Shown: in pieces, positions 63,330-64,000 of the stretch
Numbering within the stretch: the first letter of the stretch is position 1
How the letters are laid out: each line of letters starts with the position of its first letter
Origin: Flavobacterium chungbukense
GTDB lineage: Bacteria > Bacteroidota > Bacteroidia > Flavobacteriales > Flavobacteriaceae
NCBI RefSeq assembly: GCF_020805785.1
Contig: NZ_JAJGZV010000003.1
Coordinates: forward strand, 186,001-250,000
Reading direction: 5' to 3'
DNA: 64,000 bases
The notes under the pieces: generated by a model
Database searches by the model: none
Told to the model about the DNA's origin: nothing
Seen by the model: the letters and a program-made list of their open reading frames with translations, nothing else
Made by a program: the position numbers and the translations under genes

Positions 63330-64000
63330 ATGAAAGTAACCATAGACGGTCAAAGTATAGACGTAGAGCCAGGAACAACGATCCTGCAGGCTGCACGTAT
63401 GATTGGTGGAGATTTGGTGCCGCCAGCCATGTGCTATTACTCAAAATTAAAAGGCAGCGGTGGAAAATGCCGTTGTTGTTTAGTTGAAGTTTCTAAAGGT
63501 AGTGAAGCTGACCCAAGACCAATGCCAAAATTAATGGCATCTTGCGTAACAGGATGTATGGACGGAATGGAAGTAAATAGTAAATCTTCTGCCAGAGTTA
63601 CCGAAGCGCGTAAATCTGTAACAGAATTTTTATTGATCAACCACCCATTAGACTGCCCTATCTGTGATCAGGCTGGTGAATGTGATCTTCAAAACTTAAG
63701 TTTTGAGCACGGAAATCCGAAATCACGTTATATTGAGGAGAAAAGAACATTTGAGCCAGAAAATATTGGTCCAAATATTCAACTGCATATGAACCGTTGT
63801 ATTTTATGCCAAAGATGTGTACAAGTTGCAGATCAATTAACAGACAATAGAGTTCACGGAGTATTAGATCGTGGAGATCACGCTAATATTTCAACTGGTA
63901 TTTCTAAAGCAATCGACAATGAATTTTCTGGAAACATGATTGATGTTTGTCCGGTTGGAGCTTTAACAGATAAAACTTTCCGTTTTAAATCAAGAGTTTG
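63330..64000 (+). CDS. nuoG: NADH-quinone oxidoreductase subunit G (3' end beyond window)
   Basis: First 223 residues of the 75-kDa subunit. The ferredoxin-like [2Fe-2S] ligands are in PPAMCYYSKLKGSGGKCRCCLVEV and LMASCVTGCMDG, followed by HPLDCPICDQAGECDLQN ([4Fe-4S] N5/N7-type ligands) and MNRCILCQRCVQ, then MIDVCPVGALTDK. The spacer after nuoF (93 bases) holds AAAGTTATAAAGTTC-like repeat words. Truncated by the window end only. Confidence 0.95.
   Translation, partial: MKVTIDGQSIDVEPGTTILQAARMIGGDLVPPAMCYYSKLKGSGGKCRCCLVEVSKGSEADPRPMPKLMASCVTGCMDGMEVNSKSSARVTEARKSVTEFLLINHPLDCPICDQAGECDLQNLSFEHGNPKSRYIEEKRTFEPENIGPNIQLHMNRCILCQRCVQVADQLTDNRVHGVLDRGDHANISTGISKAIDNEFSGNMIDVCPVGALTDKTFRFKSRV

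Overview
The window looks like chromosome of a Flavobacterium-type member of the Bacteroidota. The DNA is AT-rich. Many genes are preceded by the Bacteroidota promoter -7 element TAnnTTTG rather than by a clear Shine-Dalgarno sequence. The gene families (DUF3050, DUF4178/DUF350, CarboxypepD_reg-like TonB receptors, TPR-linked AraC regulators, VKOR fusions) and the many intergenic inverted repeats fit the same group. No phage, transposase or CRISPR array was seen.

Region 1-7.3 kb is a peptide natural-product (RiPP/bacteriocin-like) locus. A peptidase-C39 ABC exporter (cut by the window edge), three small double-glycine-leader peptides with unlike cores, and a large membrane disulfide-forming protein (C39-like + VKOR + thioredoxin-like) lie on the minus strand. 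Facing away is a tandem array of six nearly identical 52-residue RGG-leader peptide genes on a 222-224 bp period, followed by a decayed seventh copy and a membrane-anchored TPR/AraC-type regulator. Between the ABC gene and the first small peptide is a stretch that can form several hairpins and ends in a terminator.

Region 7.5-22.8 kb holds mostly metabolic genes: a glutaryl-CoA-dehydrogenase-like enzyme, a DUF3050 protein, an SGNH lipoprotein, a polyamine-type operon (SpeD, DUF4178, a small membrane protein, DUF350, membrane-fused spermidine-synthase-like protein, Tat-exported FAD oxidoreductase, multi-pass membrane protein), tRNA-Ser(GGA), a LysR/MFS divergent pair, asparaginase, an acyltransferase and TatD.

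Region 23.0-31.6 kb is the most system-like accessory region. It has an ECF sigma factor with a TPR-bearing anti-sigma-like membrane protein, then divergently a small membrane protein, a lipoprotein, a PKD/beta-barrel surface protein, a TPR-CHAT (caspase-like) protein and a retropepsin-like aspartic protease. Three copies of a GGGTAACAA-N9/10-cAATTG element, all pointing at the divergent genes, look like promoters read by the local sigma factor. A remnant of an S41 protease lies next to it.

Region 31.7-40.9 kb carries an MFS exporter, three-plus tandem copies of a roughly 176 bp repeat, a TetR-controlled TolC/MFP/RND efflux operon and a divergently regulated-looking YceI gene. One operator-like pair (GGAAACT / AGTTTCC) recurs in front of both tetR and yceI. 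Region 41-47.9 kb has a polyprenyl synthase, small unknown proteins and the 2-oxoglutarate dehydrogenase genes sucA-sucB. Region 48-54.1 kb is a siderophore-receptor operon with two PepSY reductase-like proteins. From 54.2 kb there are a MORN-like protein, a TlpA-like thioredoxin, aspS, a cold-shock protein, and nuoA to nuoG of respiratory complex I, with nuoG running off the window end.
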